DNA of 26,747 nt from a virus: positions 1 to 26,747 of IMG/VR virus record IMGVR_UViG_3300042113_000216; one strand, 5' to 3'. The notes under the pieces are model-generated. The model made no database searches, was not told the DNA's origin, and was given only the letters and a program-made list of their open reading frames with translations. A program made the position numbers and the translations under genes. Position 1 is the first letter of the stretch. Each line of letters begins with the position of its first letter. Of this stretch, positions 1 to 5,314 are shown piece after piece.

Positions 1-338
1 CCGAGGCTGTGGCAGACGTACATCGCCTTGCCGCCGATGACCTGGCGGACGGCCTCACCGACGAGGGTCTTGCCGCTGCCGGTCGGCCCGTCGAGGAACA
101 CCACATCGGCTCCGCGCTTGTAGGCGTCCACCACCTCGCAGATCGCGTCGCGCTGATGGTCACGGAACCCGCTGAACCACTCAGGCAGGTCGGGGAACTG
201 GTCGTCCAGCCCGACCGGAGACAGAGAGGGGAGGGACTGGGGGGTCCACTCCCTCTCCCTGCCTGCCGGGTGGTTGGGGGGGCGATGCGCCGTAGGCGCA
301 GAGCTTGAGGGGAAGGAGGTCAATCTATCACCTTTCAC
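1..338 (-). CDS. Superfamily 2 (DEAD/DEAH-like) helicase, N-terminal part, cut by window edge
   Basis: Reading leftward from a GTG at 338, the frame stays open to base 1 (112 codons). A low-complexity Pro/Ser-rich leader of about 45 residues is followed by FRDHQ (58-62), which resembles the FRxxQ motif of SF2 helicases. A Walker A motif GPTGSGKT follows at 84-91, preceded by VVFLD. These are the nucleotide-binding features of phage and bacterial repair or replication helicases. The GTG overlaps the TGA of the upstream gene (GTGA), so translation is probably coupled; there is no good independent Shine-Dalgarno. A TTG at 323 is an alternative start. The catalytic DExH box and helicase domain 2 lie outside the window, so the exact subfamily cannot be decided. 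Confidence 0.8.
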   Translation of the reverse strand, partial: MKGDRLTSFPSSSAPTAHRPPNHPAGREREWTPQSLPSLSPVGLDDQFPDLPEWFSGFRDHQRDAICEVVDAYKRGADVVFLDGPTGSGKTLVGEAVRQVIGGKAMYVCHSL

Positions 339-919
339 CATTCAGGGTTGACGGGTTCGTGTTCGGTTCGTTGCATCTTCGAGATGATCTCGTCGCGCTT
401 CGCGGCCAGCGCCGGCTTGAGTGGGTACTGGCGGGCGAGCTTCACCGCCTGCTCGAACCCTTCCCTGTCGCGCTGGGTGCGGAGCTTCGCCAGGGTGCGC
501 TCGAAGTGGACGAGGTAGTCCTGCTGACGTTGCGCCTCCTGCTCGATCGCCAACTGCATGAGCTCGTTGACGACCTTGTTGAGCTCCTCGTCGCTGTGGC
601 CGGCGTCCATCCGCATCAGGTCCCGGATCAGTCCGTGCATGAGCCAGTTGCGGTAGGCGTCGCTCTTGGCCCGGTAGGGGAACTGGCCGCTGCTCATCAC
701 GATGTCCAGCCCTCGCTGCACCGTGGATGAGATCGAGAACCCGCTGACCTGGAAGCTCCGAGCAGCTCCACCGCTGATTGCCCGGTGGAAGAAAGCGTCG
801 GGGGAATAGTCGCTGAAATCCCCTTCGACCGCTTTGTCCAGGATCAGTCCTGTTGCCTCATCTCCCCCTGATTGCAGGGCGAAACTGTCGTCCGGTGCAG
901 GTCGAGGAGCGACTGGCAT
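335..919 (-). CDS. Unrecognised phage protein with ribbon-helix-helix-like middle segment
   Basis: This encodes 194 aa. The ATG at 919 has a clear Shine-Dalgarno (AGGAGG about 5 bases upstream). The middle (about residues 56-95) reads like a beta strand followed by two helices, with FPYRAKSDAYRNWLMHGL. This resembles the 'sgkfPyrt.sD..R.a...gl' pattern of phage proteins with a ribbon-helix-helix-type DNA-binding fold. The C-terminal half (about 100-185) is helical, charged and Gln/Glu/Arg-rich, probably a coiled coil. It sits directly upstream of the helicase and overlaps it by 4 bases, so it may act with it in replication or recombination. The functional link is inference; the family itself is not firmly recognised. 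Confidence 0.8.
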   Translation of the reverse strand: MPVAPRPAPDDSFALQSGGDEATGLILDKAVEGDFSDYSPDAFFHRAISGGAARSFQVSGFSISSTVQRGLDIVMSSGQFPYRAKSDAYRNWLMHGLIRDLMRMDAGHSDEELNKVVNELMQLAIEQEAQRQQDYLVHFERTLAKLRTQRDREGFEQAVKLARQYPLKPALAAKRDEIISKMQRTEHEPVNPEW

Positions 920-1086
920 GAAACCTCCTGGTGTTTAGTGCGACGACATAGAGCTATTAGTGCGACGGCTACTAGGGAGGGCCCCAGAAAGCACATCTAT
1001 GTCATCGTCGTGATAAATGGAAAGCGTCGCTGTAATGCGACAGGAAGAAGAAGGGCCGGCGGCTTCGCCGTACAGCACCTGTCAAG
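920..1086. promoter_or_regulatory. Intergenic control region with three copies of a TTAGTGCGAC-type repeat
   Basis: No convincing gene is seen here. Three related 11-mers are present on the plus strand: TTTAGTGCGAC (934-944), ATTAGTGCGAC (956-966, exactly 22 bp later) and TGTAATGCGAC (1031-1041). The third copy forms an inverted repeat with GTCGC at 1027-1031. The region lies in front of the 194-aa and helicase genes, which are read leftward from 919. The copies are therefore good candidates for operator sites or a phage-specific promoter. The 22-bp spacing is two helical turns, which fits cooperative protein binding. The function is inferred. Confidence 0.4.
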
Positions 1087-1299
1087 TTAGTGGAAGGTGT
1101 GGGCGTCGTCAACACCCCAGAGGGTGTCATGAAGTCGCTCGAGCTGGTCGCTGTACTCGTTGCCTCGGGCTGCGAAACCGAAGCCGGCCTCGAGCAGGAC
1201 CCTTCTCTCATGGTTGGAATCGTCGACGCGCAAGGCCGGGAGCTCCCATGCGCCAGGGAGCGAAGGCAGGCAGTCGTCGAACACGGAGTGATTGTACAA
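1087..1299 (-). CDS. Small hypothetical protein (70 aa), TTG start
   Basis: The protein is 70 aa, with an acidic, mixed composition typical of the small proteins of this module. It has no recognised domain and no membrane segment. The start is a TTG at 1299 with AAGGA about 7 bases upstream; no ATG is available in this frame near the 5' end. The gene is divergent from the HNH gene at 1329, with only 29 bases between them, so their control signals must overlap. It could be an overcalled frame, because both strands are open here, but its amino acid composition is more protein-like than the alternatives. Confidence 0.45.
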   Translation of the reverse strand: MYNHSVFDDCLPSLPGAWELPALRVDDSNHERRVLLEAGFGFAARGNEYSDQLERLHDTLWGVDDAHTFH

Positions 1300-1328
1300 G
1301 CAACATTCCTTATGTCTAAGATGGTCGA
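1292..1328 (+). promoter_or_regulatory. Promoter-like box for a leaderless HNH transcript
   Basis: The hexamer TAAGAT (1317-1322) ends exactly six bases before the HNH ATG at 1329. That would place transcription start on or next to the A of the start codon. TTGTAC (1292-1297) is a possible -35 box, though the 19-bp spacer is long. There is no Shine-Dalgarno in front of this ATG. The same -10-to-start distance recurs at other plus-strand genes of this window. Confidence 0.45.
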
Positions 1329-1802
1329 ATGACAGGCGGCAGCATCGACAATCTCAACGTCGAGTTGCCCACCTCCCAGGCCGAGAACGCTTCGAGCTGC
1401 ATCGCGCCTGGGTGTGGACGAGAGGTGTGGGCCCGATCGCTGTGCGCGGCCCACTACCAGCGTTGGCGGCGATGGGGTGACATCGCAGACCGCAAGCGTG
1501 AGGCTCCGGTCACGTTCGATGAGGACGGGTACGTGAAGTGGAAGGGGAGGTCAGTTCATCGGATCGTGCTGTTCAAGCAGATCGGTTACGGCCCACACCA
1601 GTGTCACTGGTGCGGGGAACACGTGAACTGGACTGAGGGGGCTCGAGGGTCGGGAACCTGGGCCGGAGTGCTCACTGTCGACCACGTTGACCATGACCGC
1701 ACGAACAACCGGCCGTCCAACCTCGTGCCGGCGTGCCATCGCTGCAACACGGGACGCACCAAGGCGCGGGCTCATCTCTATCGGCCGTATCGCGATGTGT
1801 GA
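1329..1802 (+). CDS. HNH endonuclease with N-terminal Cys/His cluster
   Basis: The protein is 157 aa. The C-terminal part carries a classic HNH nuclease core: CHWC (92-95), DHVDH (118-122), Asn131 in SNLVPAC, and CHRCN (136-140). The two CxxC pairs bind the structural zinc, while D118/H119 and N131 are the expected catalytic and metal-binding positions. The N-terminus has CIAPGC (24-29) and C39/H42 followed by YQRWRRWGD, a second small zinc-binding-like unit often seen in front of phage HNH domains. It could be a free-standing homing-type endonuclease or, less likely, a packaging-associated HNH, since it lies far from terL. It points opposite to all its neighbours and appears to have its own promoter and no Shine-Dalgarno. 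Confidence 0.93.
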   Translation: MTGGSIDNLNVELPTSQAENASSCIAPGCGREVWARSLCAAHYQRWRRWGDIADRKREAPVTFDEDGYVKWKGRSVHRIVLFKQIGYGPHQCHWCGEHVNWTEGARGSGTWAGVLTVDHVDHDRTNNRPSNLVPACHRCNTGRTKARAHLYRPYRDV

Positions 1803-2049
1803 GCATCACTGGATGCACGCCGGCCAGACCGTGGTGCTGGACCACTGGGGTGGCGACCACCTCGAGTACCTGGTGGATCTGTGCGAGCACTGCTGGCTTG
1901 GCAGGTATCGGCGCAATCAGGCTCACAGGTTCACCGACTACGAGCTCGTTGAGCCTGGCGACGTTCGCTACCGCCATCGAATGACCCGACAACGAACGAA
2001 GCCCACGGAGGTGAATCCGCGGGCTTCGTCCGACTCCTTCCCCGAGTGA
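1795..2049 (+). CDS. Small Cys/His protein coupled to the HNH gene
   Basis: This encodes 84 aa. The ATG at 1795 lies inside the end of the HNH gene (8-base overlap), which suggests coupled translation. C2, H4/H5 and H8 near the N-terminus and LCEHC (29-33) could together form a zinc site. The C-terminus is basic and low in complexity. Its last third (1996-2029) is encoded by a strong inverted repeat that resembles a terminator. No family is recognised. The natural role may be as an accessory to the HNH protein; that is guesswork from position. Confidence 0.6.
   Translation: MCEHHWMHAGQTVVLDHWGGDHLEYLVDLCEHCWLGRYRRNQAHRFTDYELVEPGDVRYRHRMTRQRTKPTEVNPRASSDSFPE
1996..2029. terminator. Terminator-like hairpin between convergent genes
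   Basis: Arms 1996-2009 and 2016-2029 pair over 14 bp with one mismatch, around a 6-base loop (GGTGAA). No U-run follows on either strand, as is usual for GC-rich phages. The hairpin lies where the rightward HNH pair meets the leftward HTH gene (stop at 2066) and could act in both directions. It lies inside the reading frame that ends at 2049. Confidence 0.6.
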
Positions 2050-2065
2050 CGCGTACTTTACACGA

Positions 2066-2404
2066 TCATCCCAGGAAGTTGAGTTCCACTCCATCTTCTG
2101 ACTTCAGGGTGATTCTCACCTTGTCGTCGACTTTCTTCATCTCGACGACGTGGAAGATCGCCCCGATGCGCGGAAGATCCTTGAACTGGTCGCTGAGCTC
2201 GATGTCGTGAGCCCAGGTCCAGAGCTCTGAACCCGTGTCGCTCTTGCCGACAACCTTGGCCTTGACCCCGGGGTCGTTCAGAGTCTTGTAGACGGCCTGA
2301 CGGCTGCATCCGACGGTGTCGGCGATGTCTGCGGTCGTGATGCCGTCCGGGCTGGCCTTCAGCAGGTCGACGATCAGTGGCTTGAATACAGGTACTCGTG
2401 GCAT
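2066..2404 (-). CDS. Small winged-helix/HTH transcriptional regulator
   Basis: The protein is 112 aa. Residues 22-43 (ITTADIADTVGCSRQAVYK) read as a helix-turn-helix of the type used by MarR/ArsR-like and phage winged-helix regulators. A basic wing-like stretch and a beta-rich C-terminus follow. I chose the ATG at 2404 because AGGAGG is 8 bases upstream; a GTG at 2413 would abut that Shine-Dalgarno directly. The gene has its own promoter-like sequence with direct repeats (2426-2466), so autoregulation is plausible. It may control the leftward early genes. No specific repressor family can be assigned. Confidence 0.85.
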   Translation of the reverse strand: MPRVPVFKPLIVDLLKASPDGITTADIADTVGCSRQAVYKTLNDPGVKAKVVGKSDTGSELWTWAHDIELSDQFKDLPRIGAIFHVVEMKKVDDKVRITLKSEDGVELNFLG

Positions 2405-2425
2405 GGATACCACCTCCTGAAGTGC

Positions 2426-2466
2426 ATGTTAGCTACTAATGTCGACGGTTTACAACCACGGTTTAC
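2426..2466 (-). promoter_or_regulatory. Promoter and direct-repeat operator for the HTH gene
   Basis: Reading leftward, TTGTAA (2455-2450) and TAACAT (2431-2426) form a -35/-10 pair with an 18-bp spacer. That puts the transcript start near 2419, ahead of the AGGAGG and the ATG at 2404. A perfect 9-bp direct repeat, ACGGTTTAC on the plus strand, lies at 2445-2453 and 2458-2466 (13-bp period) and overlaps the -35 box. This is the usual place for a repressor operator. Use by the adjacent HTH protein is inferred. Confidence 0.55.
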
Positions 2467-2473
2467 CGATTGT

Positions 2474-2683
2474 TCAGGTGATCGCCTCGATGGTGTAGGA
2501 ATCGAGGTTGTGTTGTTCAGCCACCCATGTGGCCAGCTTCGAGTCGATGATGGCGCAGGCAAGTCGCGGGTCGTCGGTGAAGTACACCCGTTGCGTCAAG
2601 CAGTTGCGGGCCAGGTAGCCCCTGTCAGGAACGTGCAGTCGCACCCTCCCGGGTTGCATCAACCATCGCTGGTACTCAGCCAT
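2474..2683 (-). CDS. Small hypothetical protein (69 aa)
   Basis: The protein is 69 aa and begins MAEYQRWLMQPGRVRLHV. It has a mixed alpha/beta composition, with no recognised domain, signal or membrane segment. The ATG at 2683 overlaps the 3' end of the upstream zinc-protein gene by 8 bases and has AAGGAGG about 6 bases upstream. It is the last gene of a tightly overlapping leftward group (2917-3144, 2825-2920, 2676-2828, 2474-2683). The group is followed by the HTH gene, which has its own promoter. Confidence 0.75.
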   Translation of the reverse strand: MAEYQRWLMQPGRVRLHVPDRGYLARNCLTQRVYFTDDPRLACAIIDSKLATWVAEQHNLDSYTIEAIT

Positions 2684-2828
2684 CGCCGGCCTCCTTACAG
2701 GTGTGCTCGCCCAGCCGGCGGAGTGCCTGCTGTTCGGTTGCGTAGATGATCTGACCGCATCGTTCGCAGGTCAACTCCCAGGTCGAATCGCGCCAACGGT
2801 GCAGGATGAGATGCCTCCATCGCCTCAC
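2676..2828 (-). CDS. Small zinc-finger-like protein (50 aa)
   Basis: This encodes 50 aa from a GTG at 2828 that overlaps the upstream TGA as GTGA. C21 and C24 (CERC) with H42 and C44 (HTC) form a C2HC zinc-finger pattern with a short helix between them. Such W-rich CxxC...HxC mini-proteins are frequent in actinophage early regions and often have no assigned function. The longer frame extending upstream to 3182 is rejected because the overlap start and the spacing of the neighbouring small genes explain the sequence better. Confidence 0.7.
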   Translation of the reverse strand: MRRWRHLILHRWRDSTWELTCERCGQIIYATEQQALRRLGEHTCKEAGDG

Positions 2829-2920
2829 TCCGGGCCCCCCAGGACGTACAGGATCGCCAGCAGTAGCCCCCCGACGAGGAACCAGGGCGTTGGGGTCGTG
2901 AACCACTCCATCGCGCTCAT
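2825..2920 (-). CDS. 31-residue single-span membrane microprotein
   Basis: The ATG at 2920 overlaps the TGA of the upstream gene as ATGA. The TGA at 2827-2825 in turn overlaps the GTG of the next gene, so this frame bridges the two exactly. The product has one hydrophobic segment (about residues 12-28: PWFLVGGLLLAILYVLG) flanked by short polar ends, typical of a small membrane protein. The role is unknown. Single-span phage microproteins can be holin-like, regulators or superinfection factors, but nothing here decides between these. Confidence 0.65.
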   Translation of the reverse strand: MSAMEWFTTPTPWFLVGGLLLAILYVLGGPE

Positions 2921-3144
2921 GCGTCGTCACCGTCCCATTCCCAGCTCCACTCGTGATCGCACTGATCGCAAGTGGCCCAGAACGTGGCGATGCGGTTGCG
3001 GCGATTCCAGTCGCCGAGCACCTCGAGCGACTTGTGGATGTGCCCGCAGTTCGGACACTCGAGGTTGATGAGGGTCTCGTAGAACTCTCCGTACCCTGGG
3101 ATGTCCCAATCGGACACGCCAGGTGGGAGGTTGTCGATTGACAT
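2917..3144 (-). CDS. Small zinc-ribbon protein (75 aa)
   Basis: The protein is 75 aa. Two CxxC knuckles, CPNC (30-33) and CDQC (59-62), frame a Trp/Arg-rich middle, as in a rubredoxin-like zinc ribbon. The C-terminus is acidic and Trp-rich. The ATG at 3144 lies three bases beyond a GGAGACAGGC box, a variant of the leader used at several genes further right. A longer open frame upstream of 3144 runs through two other genes in antisense-like fashion and is rejected. It heads a four-gene overlapping group. Confidence 0.8.
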   Translation of the reverse strand: MSIDNLPPGVSDWDIPGYGEFYETLINLECPNCGHIHKSLEVLGDWNRRNRIATFWATCDQCDHEWSWEWDGDDA

Positions 3145-3215
3145 GGTGCCTGTCTCCTTCTCGACGCGCGTGATGGCGTCATGTACGTGTTGGGTCCAAC
3201 CAGTTGCCGATACGC
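3145..3215 (-). promoter_or_regulatory. Leader copy A: ribosome-binding box, hairpin and 35-bp element
   Basis: Going upstream from the ATG at 3144, this stretch holds GGAGACAGGC (box variant, three bases before the ATG) and a small stem-loop GACGC/GCGTC (3163-3167 with 3176-3180). The first copy of a three-copy element (3178-3213) follows; its core on the minus strand reads GGCAACTGGTTGGACC. Copy B (5599-5663) has the same order. No gene is seen. The element is a candidate promoter or operator. Confidence 0.5.
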
Positions 3216-3422
3216 TCAGCGTTCGACAGCGGCCTTGAGCTTGAGGTTGAGCCGGTCGTGGAGGACGTCGTGCAGTCGCTTGAGGACTCGCTTCTCCGTG
3301 CCGCTGTAGAGGTAGAGCCTGGTGCCCCCGATGATGAGGGTGGTGCAGGAGCTCTCCTCGTCGATCTCGATGCGGAGGTCCTCGGCTTCCTCGTTGTTGA
3401 CGACCGAATGTGCGACGATCAT
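3216..3422 (-). CDS. Small acidic hypothetical protein (68 aa)
   Basis: The protein is 68 aa. An acidic N-terminal half with a beta-strand pattern (LRIEIDEES..TTLIIGGTRLYLY) is followed by a basic helical C-terminus (KRVLKRLHDVLHDRLNLKLK). The polarity of charge is notable. The ATG at 3422 follows GGAGACAGGC by two bases. No domain is recognised. Confidence 0.75.
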   Translation of the reverse strand: MIVAHSVVNNEEAEDLRIEIDEESSCTTLIIGGTRLYLYSGTEKRVLKRLHDVLHDRLNLKLKAAVER

Positions 3423-3446
3423 GTGCCTGTCTCCTTGTGGTTGTGG

Positions 3447-3695
3447 TCAGAAGCGGATCGCCCACTGACCGGTGGTCTCGAGGATGAGGTGGGCGTCGCC
3501 CTCCCCGTCCTCCTCTGCGTGGCGGACCATGAAGTAGTCCGCTGCGTCCTGTCCGAGCACCGCCTTGAGCAGTTCGAACACCCTGTCCGCCTCGGAACAG
3601 GTGAAGTGTCCCGCTCCGTTCCAGGCCATCTCCACGATGGCCTCGCAGCCGTCGGTGATGGCTCGCCCGAACAGGGGCGAGTCGTGCTGTGTCAT
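3447..3695 (-). CDS. Small acidic hypothetical protein (82 aa)
   Basis: The protein is 82 aa, predicted mixed alpha/beta, and rich in Asp/Glu in its second half (HAEEDGEGDAHLILE). It contains a single Cys. The ATG at 3695 has GAGGAGA about 5 bases upstream. The next gene to the left starts 25 bases after its stop and the previous gene's stop is 12 bases upstream, so it fits an operon. No family is recognised. Confidence 0.72.
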   Translation of the reverse strand: MTQHDSPLFGRAITDGCEAIVEMAWNGAGHFTCSEADRVFELLKAVLGQDAADYFMVRHAEEDGEGDAHLILETTGQWAIRF

Positions 3696-3706
3696 GTGGT
3701 CTCCTC

Positions 3707-3964
3707 TCAGGCCGCCCGCTTGGCGGCGAAGATCGCATCGAAGCGATACCGCTCCGCATCCGACAGCGCGGTCTCACCCCTGAACGTGCGGGTCCTGAAG
3801 CCCTCCACGTTGCGGACGGTCACTCGCGCTGCACCGTCCATGTAGAGCCGGCCCGATCGGGTGTCGCGGAGGTCGGCGTACTCGACGTCAACCGACCACT
3901 CAGTGGGCCAGTTGCCACAAGTCCGTTCCACCGGACGCCAGGGCGTCTCGACCTTGTACCTCAT
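3707..3964 (-). CDS. Small hypothetical protein (85 aa)
   Basis: The protein is 85 aa. Its N-terminal half is Trp/Arg-rich and beta-like (WSVDVEYADLRDTRSGRLYMDGAARVTVRNVEG) and its C-terminus is a basic helix ending FAAKRAA. The ATG at 3964 immediately follows an exact GGAGACAGGC box, the leftmost of six exact GGAGACAGGCATG copies. Function unknown. Confidence 0.72.
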   Translation of the reverse strand: MRYKVETPWRPVERTCGNWPTEWSVDVEYADLRDTRSGRLYMDGAARVTVRNVEGFRTRTFRGETALSDAERYRFDAIFAAKRAA

Positions 3965-3986
3965 GCCTGTCTCCCTGTCTTGTTGG

Positions 3987-4313
3987 TCAGCCGTAGACCA
4001 CCTTGCCGAACACTCCGAGCTGGACCACCATGTCGGCGGCCTCAGCGTCGAAGTCGTTGTTGTCGAGCTGCCGCACGTTCCCGTACTTGCTCATGTACAA
4101 CTCCAGGCCCCGGAACACGGTGTCCCGGGTCACGAGGATCTCGACCCCGTCCTCGGGGTCGACGATCTCTGCGTACTTCACGCACAAGTCGTCGTCCCGG
4201 GGGCAGTTCCGAACGTGAGCCCAGTAGTTGATGCCGCCTTCGATGGCGGTCGTGAGGATGTCGGCCAGCACGCTGTCCTCCACCGTCACGGGGATGTTGA
4301 TGTGACGAGTCAT
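3987..4313 (-). CDS. Phage hypothetical protein (108 aa), 'VQLGVFGxxVYG' type
   Basis: The protein is 108 aa. It starts MTRHINIPVTVEDSVLADIL and ends with a helix and a VQLGVFGKVVYG tail. I recall this end pattern from a common but unnamed actinophage early protein family. An Asp/Glu-rich centre (YAEIVDPEDGVEILVTRD) could be a beta hairpin. Its ATG at 4313 is preceded by GAGGAGGTGAC, inside a 25-bp sequence repeated exactly at 4648-4672. Weak N-terminal similarity (INIPxT...AD) to the 181-aa protein at 7110-7655 may be chance. Confidence 0.78.
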   Translation of the reverse strand: MTRHINIPVTVEDSVLADILTTAIEGGINYWAHVRNCPRDDDLCVKYAEIVDPEDGVEILVTRDTVFRGLELYMSKYGNVRQLDNNDFDAEAADMVVQLGVFGKVVYG

Positions 4314-4335
4314 GTCACCTCCTCTCTGTCACTCG
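4311..4335 (-). repeat. 25-bp exact repeat, copy 1 (stop / ribosome-binding site / start junction)
   Basis: This stretch is identical, base for base, to 4648-4672. It covers the last codon and TGA of one gene, a CAGAGAGGAGGTGAC spacer with the Shine-Dalgarno, and the ATG of the next. The genes on either side of the two copies are not similar, so the junction itself has been copied. Confidence 0.8.
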
Positions 4336-4544
4336 GTGTCGTCGATCTCGAAGTCCTCGACACTTCCCTCCTTCTCGACGGTGATGTCCATCGTTCCCCA
4401 GTCGATCAGGTGCTCGGTGGCCTCCATGGCCTTGAGCCACTGATCCAGAGCCTCGCCTCGGGGCAGCTCCAAGCCGTCGGGCAGGTCCATCACGTAGGTG
4501 GACCATCCCGTCGCCTTCATCGGTCGCACGTAGCGAATCCGCAT
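4329..4544 (-). CDS. Small acidic hypothetical protein (71 aa)
   Basis: The protein is 71 aa. It has a basic N-terminus (MRIRYVRPMKATGW) followed by an increasingly acidic body that ends VEKEGSVEDFEIDDTE. An alpha/beta fold is likely and no motif is recognised. The ATG at 4544 lies one base after the TGA of the 34-aa zinc protein (TGACATG) and follows GAGGAGAACTGAC, so the two are coupled. Its own stop lies in repeat copy 1. Confidence 0.75.
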   Translation of the reverse strand: MRIRYVRPMKATGWSTYVMDLPDGLELPRGEALDQWLKAMEATEHLIDWGTMDITVEKEGSVEDFEIDDTE

Positions 4545-4545
4545 G

Positions 4546-4650
4546 TCAGTTCTCCTCGCAGTCGTGGCCGAAGTACCACTCTCCGGCCTGCTCCTCGTCG
4601 GTCAGGTCGAACTTGCGTCCGCACTCACCGCACGTTGCCTCGGTGGGCAT
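4546..4650 (-). CDS. 34-residue zinc-finger-like microprotein
   Basis: C7 and C10 (CGEC) with H29 and C31 (HDC) give a complete C2HC site in only 34 residues, with an acidic linker. It is preceded by GAGGAGGTGAC at a good distance from the ATG (4650), and its stop abuts the next start by one base. The precise fit between neighbours supports it as a real gene despite its length. Similar tiny CxxC...HxC proteins are frequent in actinophages. Partner and role are unknown. Confidence 0.7.
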   Translation of the reverse strand: MPTEATCGECGRKFDLTDEEQAGEWYFGHDCEEN

Positions 4651-4672
4651 GTCACCTCCTCTCTGTCACTCG
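4648..4672 (-). repeat. 25-bp exact repeat, copy 2 (stop / ribosome-binding site / start junction)
   Basis: Second copy of the sequence at 4311-4335. It joins the gene ending at 4666 to the 34-aa gene starting at 4650. Identity stops immediately outside the 25 bases on both sides. Confidence 0.8.
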
Positions 4673-4860
4673 ATCGACCAGATGGCGTTGGGCTCGAAAC
4701 CCACCGCGTCTGGTGCTTCTCCTCGAAGCCACTCGTCGGGCAGCCGCTCAGCGACGTCCCATGCCTGATCCCAGGTCTCGGCGTCGATGTGGATGACGAA
4801 GTTCCCCGAAGGGCCCGTCTCCATCTCGGCCTCGAACTGGACGGCCCACCGCCTCAGCAC
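4666..4860 (-). CDS. Small acidic hypothetical protein (64 aa), GTG start
   Basis: The protein is 64 aa from a GTG at 4860 that overlaps the upstream stop by 7 bases. It begins with a short strand (WAVQFEAEME) and an Asp/Glu/Trp-rich helix (AETWDQAWDVAERLPDEWL) follows. An upstream extension to 4959 would run in another frame across the preceding gene and is Arg-rich in the manner of an antisense shadow, so it is rejected. The ribosome-binding site is weak, which fits coupled translation. No family is recognised. Confidence 0.6.
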   Translation of the reverse strand: MLRRWAVQFEAEMETGPSGNFVIHIDAETWDQAWDVAERLPDEWLRGEAPDAVGFEPNAIWSIE

Positions 4861-5039
4861 GGCGTCACGTGGGAGAGGTCCACTTCCGTGACGTAGTACC
4901 GCTCGTCGTCCTCCTTCGGGCCGACGACGGTGTCGCGGAGCCACTCGATGAGCGGCCACCCGGTCTCGGACGGATCGTCCTGTGTGGCGATCACCGTGAA
5001 CTCGACGGTGACCTTGATGTGCTTGTCCAAGTCAGTCAC
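4854..5039 (-). CDS. Small hypothetical protein (61 aa), GTG start
   Basis: The protein is 61 aa from a GTG at 5039 overlapping the upstream TGA as GTGA, with AAGGA just before it. It has a beta-strand N-terminus (HIKVTVEFTVIAT) and an acidic C-terminal half ending in VTEVDLSHVTPC. The fold may be a small alpha/beta sandwich. No domain is recognised. It is in the middle of the overlapping group 4666-5598. Confidence 0.65.
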   Translation of the reverse strand: MTDLDKHIKVTVEFTVIATQDDPSETGWPLIEWLRDTVVGPKEDDERYYVTEVDLSHVTPC

Positions 5040-5314
5040 TCCTTGGTGATGTTGAGCCGAGGCCCAACCGTTGCGTTGATCGCGACGTCCATGGGGATGC
5101 CGTAGTTGTCCGACAACTCGTTGGGGGTCAACCAGTCGAAGGTCTCTCGGTCGTAGATCTCCGCCCCGTCGCTGGGGAAGGGGTTCTCGGCTTCGACCTC
5201 AGGGTCACCGAAGTCGATGACGTAGCCGTCGGTGCGGTGCCACCAGATGGTGACGGGGATCGCAACGACGACATGCGTCTCGACTTGGCACACGATGTGC
5301 GTGTCGTCGGTCAT
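5036..5314 (-). CDS. Acidic hypothetical protein (92 aa)
   Basis: The protein is 92 aa and starts at ATG 5314, which overlaps the upstream TGA as ATGA and has GGAGG about 5 bases upstream. It is strongly acidic in the middle (DFGDPEVEAENPFPSDGAEIYDRETFDW) with beta strands on either side. No motif is recognised. A longer upstream extension is rejected because it conflicts with the well-supported neighbouring gene. Confidence 0.75.
   Translation of the reverse strand: MTDDTHIVCQVETHVVVAIPVTIWWHRTDGYVIDFGDPEVEAENPFPSDGAEIYDRETFDWLTPNELSDNYGIPMDVAINATVGPRLNITKE

Noticed and set aside
2917-3777. Full-length 286-codon minus-strand frame ending at 2917
   Set aside because: Only the last 75 codons (from 3144) look real; the upstream part is Arg/Pro/His-rich and overlaps three better-supported genes.
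3861-4796. Plus-strand open frame of 311 codons
   Set aside because: Antisense to the small leftward genes, and it runs through their exact start/stop junctions.
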